From the NCBI GenBank assembly GCA_050084985.1, contig JBITNC010000001.1, positions 161,448,001 through 161,512,000 on the forward strand: DNA of 64,000 bases, read 5' to 3'. The position numbers and the translations under genes are program-made. This stretch comes from Nageia nagi (Eukaryota; Pinophyta). The notes under the pieces are model-generated. The model worked only from the letters and a program-made list of their open reading frames with translations. It did no database searches and was not told where the DNA came from. Position 1 is the first letter of the stretch. Each line of letters starts with the position of its first letter. This document shows, piece after piece, positions 58,647 through 64,000 of this stretch.

Positions 58647-59093
58647 AATTTGTTTCACCATTTCCTTTGTATTTCATCTAAATCCATCAATGTAACGGAT
58701 TGACTTTAATGACCCGCCCCTATACAATGTCTTTGATCTCACTGCTGGCGTGTTTGCACCATTCGAAAGGGTTATTTATTTTAAAAAATAAAAAGTACAT
58801 TTATATGAAAATTTCTACACTAAATAACTACGGAAATCCATCACTTATGACAGAGGAAGACTTGAGCTAATTACTAGAATTAGCAAAGGGATAGATAATT
58901 TCTAACAAACATTAAAGTTAAGTACAATATATATGTAAATATCAATTAATAATAATAATTTATTTATCTTTTCGGACGTACTTTTACTATTTAAGTTACG
59001 TTTTAAATTTCATTCACAATCTTTTCTTTGTAGAGTTTTCTTTAGCTAATAATTATTGTTTAATTTTTTTTGGGAGGATAAAGTTTAAGAACA

Positions 59094-59390
59094 AAAATTA
59101 TCAAAATACTTTTATAATTTATGGTAATTATGAAAATATTTTTACTTTTTCAATAATAACAAAAATGTCTTTATCATTTTTTTTTTAAATATTAAAATAA
59201 GAATTTCAAGTTGTACTGGTGAGGATTCACCATAACATATTGCTTAAATTTTAGTCAAAGATTAATTGTGATTTTAAATTCTTATTTTAATATTTTTAAA
59301 AAGGTGATAGGAGTATTTTTGCAATTATTGAAGAAGTAAGAGTATTTTCGTAATTATCGTAAATTAGATAAGGATTTTTTTATAATTTTC
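59094..59390. mobile_element. Foldback MITE with long inverted arms
   Basis: The left arm (59094-59206) and right arm (59272-59390) are inverted repeats. Left aaaattatcaaaatactttt matches the complement of right aaggatttttttataatttt, and left gtaattatgaaaatattttt matches the complement of agtattttcgtaattatcg. The central spacer is about 65 bp. The total of about 297 bp and AT-rich ends fit a non-autonomous DNA transposon. TSD not resolved. Confidence 0.75.
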
Positions 59391-61339
59391 CATATGTTTC
59401 ATATATTTATTCTTAAGAATAAAATTACTAAAATATATAAAAAAAGGAAATAAATCATATAATATAATTTGACAATATTTGATCATGAAATAATGTTATA
59501 ATTATTTATGATTATTCAAATAATGAAATGCATTCATATGAAAGTATAAAATTTCTTTTGAAGAATATAGTTTATGTGTGAATTTTACTTTTTAGAATAG
59601 TAATATTAATTTATCAAAATGAATCATGCTTATGCTATTGGATAATTATACAAAATTAACATTTTAAATTATTAGAAGAATAAAATATGCAAATTTAGTT
59701 ATTTAAATTGTAATATTTTAAAACATGGCTTTGTGTTTACTTCTCAATATTTCATTGAAAAATTAAAGTGTATTTTTTATAAATAATATCGTAAGTCATT
59801 GTTTTTAGATGCAAAAATTCATATTTGTTTATGTTTTTTATGAGATGAGAATTAGTATGTGAAATGGTTTCATCAAACTATATAGTGAATTTTATTTAAA
59901 AATTAGATATAAATATTTTTTTTTATCATCATGATCTATTACACCTTATTATGTGCAATTAACATGTTTAATGAATATGTTAAATAAAAAAGTATTATAT
60001 GATTATTAAATAATAATAATAAAAGATTGTAAGGTAGGCATAATACATTTCGAGATGCATGGTGTTCATGGATTTTGGAAATGCATAACTTTCTAAGTTT
60101 ACAAGTATATATATTTTATAATCAAAATTTTCTATGATAATATACTCGTATTAATTTCCATTTTTTCTTTTAAGATCAAATCTCTTACCTTAACTCTCCC
60201 AATTTTACTTTTCAAGTGAAATTTTTTTAATCCTTTTTATTTATTTATTTTGAAGTGTATGAAAATTGAAAGAATTCTTCTCTTATCAAGTTCTTTAAAT
60301 CATTCCCTCCTTCCTAATTTCATATAATCACTTGAAATGTTGCTCCTAGGAGAAACTTTTAACTCTAAATGCATTTTTTTTTATCATAGATCAAGGAATA
60401 AGGAGTTGTCTTAGTGAAGGTTCTAACACTTATTTTACATATTGATACTTAATATTTAAATTTATTATCTTTTTATTTTTTTAATGTAGTATTTGTAGGG
60501 TATATATTTAGTTTACAAACATGTTTATTTATATTTTTTAATTATGAGAAACATAGTACAATGAAAATCAATTCCCCAAATCATCACTATATATATTATG
60601 GATGGTATGGTCAAGAACATATATAAAATTATATGAAAAGAAATACTTTCATGTGCTTCTTTAAAAAAGAAAAATACAAATTAAGATGAGTATAAAAAAA
60701 TATTAACTTAATCATATAGTCATGTTAAGCACAAAGAAAAAGAAGAAAAGTAGATAATGTACTATTAAATAAATGAGTAATTAGAGAACTAAAGAAGTAA
60801 TATTTATAAAATCAAATGAATTCACAAACCTGAACAATTATGAAACTAAGGAAATAATTTTCTAATGTACACTTCTCTTATTTGCCTAAATTTTAATCAT
60901 TAATGTGCACTAGATGTAATTCCTATCATTTGATACAACTAAGAACATACTAGGAGTAGGTTATAAGGTAAAACTCATGAAACCATGAAAATGGTGCTAT
61001 TATTTAACATAAGATCAATACAATATTTTAAAGAAATATACTAAGAACATTATGATCCACATTATCAAATCCTTTAATTGGAATATGTTCTCAAAGGTAA
61101 TCCTCTTCTATATAACCCAAATAAGTAGAAAATAACACATAGATTAAGGGTTGTGTAGATACCCAAATCTAATACCTCACATTACATTTGAATCAACCCT
61201 CTCTTATGGTATTATTTTGATTATATTTTATTATAAACACCTAATTCAAAACATAGCATAATGAAATATCATCAATAGCCATTATATTAGTCATATTTTG
61301 TCTAAAAGAATAGATGTTTAATTCAAGAATGGACAATAA

Positions 61340-61945
61340 TAAAATATTGCTTTAGTCAATCTTGTTTTATTAAATGAAATTGATATTAGTCATGTTAATT
61401 GTATTTTATCATATATTGATCATATTGCTTTAATCAACCTTATTCTAATAAATGAAATTGATATTAGTCATGTTAATTATATTTTATCATATTACTTTAT
61501 TCAATCTCATTTTGTTCAATGAAATTGATATTAGTCATGTTAATTATGTTTTATCATATTTTGATCATATTGCTTTAGCCTAACATATTTTATTAAATGC
61601 AATTATCATTAGTCATATTAAATATATTTTATCATATTTTGATCATAATAATTTATTCAAGAGTAATTTATTTAAATGCTATTAATGTTAATAATGTTAA
61701 GTGTGTTTTATCATATTTTGATCACTTGATGCTTTAGTCAAGCATATCTTATTTAAATGCAATTAATATTAGTCATGTTAATTGTATTTTATAATGAATA
61801 TTTAAATTAGCTTAGTTAAGAAAATTTTATTAAATGTAATTAATATTAGTCATGCTAATTATGTTTTATCATAAATATTAAATATTAATCTAGTTAAGCA
61901 TAAAATATTAAATTTCATTATTATTAATCTTATTTTATCCTAAGT
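61340..61945. repeat. ~78-bp minisatellite, about eight copies
   Basis: The phrase gaaattgatattagtcatgt followed by taattatattttatcatatt recurs, with anchors at 61376, 61454, 61521, 61599, 61679, 61759, 61836 and about 61912 (spacing 67-80 bp). Later copies are more diverged (tgcaattaatattagtcatg, tgtaattaatattagtcatg). Confidence 0.85.
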
Positions 61946-64000
61946 TCTTCGGAAATATTTTAGTCAAATATTTATCCCAAAATTAATAAATGGGAAATTA
62001 CCAAGATTGCAATATCACTTGGCCATGTCACTAGTGAATCATTGGAAAAATAAATAAAGCAACTTGTAACTTTAGTTTATGTTTTGCCAAGTCATTTTGT
62101 GTTCCAAATATGCTGAGTAGAAGAAATAAGAAATATAAAAAAAATAGATCCAATTAGTCTCCAATTAGTTGCTAATTAAATTTGATCAAATATTAATCAT
62201 GCAACAATCATATTTTAAATTGAATCAAGTTTAAATTCAAATTTGAAAATGATCATATAAAGGAAAATCTAGAAACTAAGGTTTCTTGGTCATTTTTTAG
62301 TTTGATCCCTTATTCAAACTTTGGTCATTTCAATTTTACATTTCCTAAGTCTTGAAGTTACAAATATATCTGCACTTGGTCTTAGAAAATATCCTCAAGT
62401 TTCATTAAGGAATATCTAAGCACCTTGGATCTTAGATAAAGCTCAAAATCTAACTTTCCAAGAATTGCTTTCTTCTTTCAGACCTTTACAATATCCTTCA
62501 TATTTTCCCTCAAAGTTTGAATGTTCTCTTGTTATAGTAGGTTTATTTTATAAAATTATTACTACCCTTATCTTGACTTCACCTTTTTTGTTTGCAATTT
62601 GCAAAACATTAAGGGTGAAGGTGTTTCATCATAAACATGATAACACACTATAAGTATAAAAGTATTTTAGGAAAATGCATGGAATTAATACATTTTGATA
62701 GTAGAAGAGAGATAGAGCCATTTTGATCAAATTTTGACATTCACCCTACAAAGATAGGTATTCAATATTCAACATTGATCATCTATCATGCAAATTTGGT
62801 ATTTATTAATACCACTTAGAATATGTTGTAACTCTACATTGAGATTTTGTTATGAAAAGGATAGCTTCAGAAAGCCTCTTAGAGTGATTTAATGATCTTA
62901 TATTTTTTAAATATTACATTAAGGGATTTAATATAACCCAATATAACTCTATAAATGTTTGATTAATCAATTCTAATCTTAAAAGGGTAACTTTTAGCTG
63001 AATTGTAACGTATCCACTTATTTTCACCAATTAAAACCCTAATTTAGACCTATTTTTTTATTTGGTTTAGCACTTGATATTCTAGAAATGAACTAGATGA
63101 TCCCACATGAGTTTAATATACTGCTATCTAGTTTAGCACTCACATGGCAAGATTAGTCAAGAACCCATGGTACCCAACCCTGATAAATATTTTTGGTGTT
63201 CACTTTTCAAAACTCACCTTGATGAAAAGATGCCTCAAAATCAACCTCAAAATTCCTACTCCATGTCTTGTGTGCAATAGGCCTTTTGGTCATGATGTTG
63301 TGGTTTTCTACTTGAGGCCCATAACACATGAGAGATCTCACTTCCATTAAGTTAGCATCATCACCTGATGATAACTCTCCATCTCATAGGAGTAGATAGC
63401 TTGTCCTAGGCAAGTTTTCATATGAGTGGATAGCATCACCTATGAAATAATTATCATACCCCTATTTGCTAACTACAAGTGGTATGACTACTAGTTACCC
63501 TCACCTAGTAATAGTAGCTTTTATGATTTCTATCCCCACATAACTCACTTGTTAAAGGATATGAGTAGTAACCTACCCATAACTATTGGCTACTCCCACC
63601 ATGTGGTTAGACATCCTTATGCCCATAACTTGAGGAGCCATGGATATTAAACAATATCCTTAAGTGGTTGATTATTCTAATTTATTTTAAAATATTTTAA
63701 TAAAAAGAACCACCCATAACCTACTAACCATAAACTAATATTTCCAAATAATCAAGAGGGTACAAGATAAGTTATAGGGTTTAACACCATTCATCTTTGT
63801 CTATGAGGTGTACCTCAAAAGTTTTTATTATAGGTTTTCTCAGTAAGTCACATGATTCTTATTTATCCCATATGTATTATGTCACATATATGAATCTACT
63901 TTTTTATAGTTCTCTTGCATACATAAAGTAGCAAGTCATGAAGAAAGGTCTAGCCACTATTGCTACAAAAGTAATGCGATGCTAAGTGGTCACCAAGTAA

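Larger units (their letters stand above)
58383..64000. other. AT-rich region right of the gene
   Basis: Apart from the possible SINE fragment, the MITE and the 78-bp minisatellite, I see no coding sequence. Positions 59400-61330 and 61950-63100 are plain AT-rich DNA. 63100-63660 is somewhat less AT-rich with repeated words (ataactc, cacctatgaaa, ctactag) but no recognisable family; the 68-codon frame at 63144 is unsupported. Confidence 0.5.

Overview
The window reads as nuclear DNA of a land plant with a large, transposon-filled, AT-rich genome. The evidence is Ty1/copia and Ty3/gypsy-type LTR elements primed by plant initiator-Met and Trp tRNAs, an L1-type LINE with a DUF4283-like ORF1, a Helitron carrying both an RPA-like region and Rep/helicase, and GT-AG introns. 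A gymnosperm-like genome would fit the slow decay and low gene density, but that is inference. No prokaryotic signal is present.

Layout. 1-271: frameshifted fragment of a PHT1-family phosphate transporter. 2679-7939: a complete gag-only LTR element on the minus strand (TSD TTATT, tRNA-Trp primer site, no pol). About 9055-15237: plus-strand Helitron remains, RPA70-like first and then Rep(HUH)/PIF1-type helicase with one candidate intron. 18494-24169: near full-length decayed L1-type LINE with an imperfect 16-bp TSD. 27525-30065: 5'-truncated copia element (A, minus). 33412 to about 45733: a copia element (outer, plus) carrying a minus-strand copia (B, 38853-43859), which itself carries a very young, internally deleted minus-strand copia (C, 39510-41619, TSD AATCA). 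52161-57068: a structurally complete but mutated copia element (D, plus, TSD ATTGG) that landed 48 bp upstream of the start codon of a small gene. 57117-58382: that gene, three exons, with a coiled coil and C-terminal membrane anchor, family not recognised and apparently frameshifted in exon 2. The right end holds a foldback MITE, a roughly 78-bp minisatellite and otherwise AT-rich DNA.

The most unusual signal is in the copia elements A, outer, B and C. Between the end of pol and the polypurine tract each carries repeated 24-nt stem-loops of fixed length. Their arms stay complementary although the sequence changes between copies and between elements. Three of the same elements (outer, B, C) also carry a larger LTR hairpin whose sequence has diverged while the stem has been kept. 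Almost every protein-coding sequence here is broken. The only plausible host genes are the PHT1 fragment and the gene at 57117-58382.
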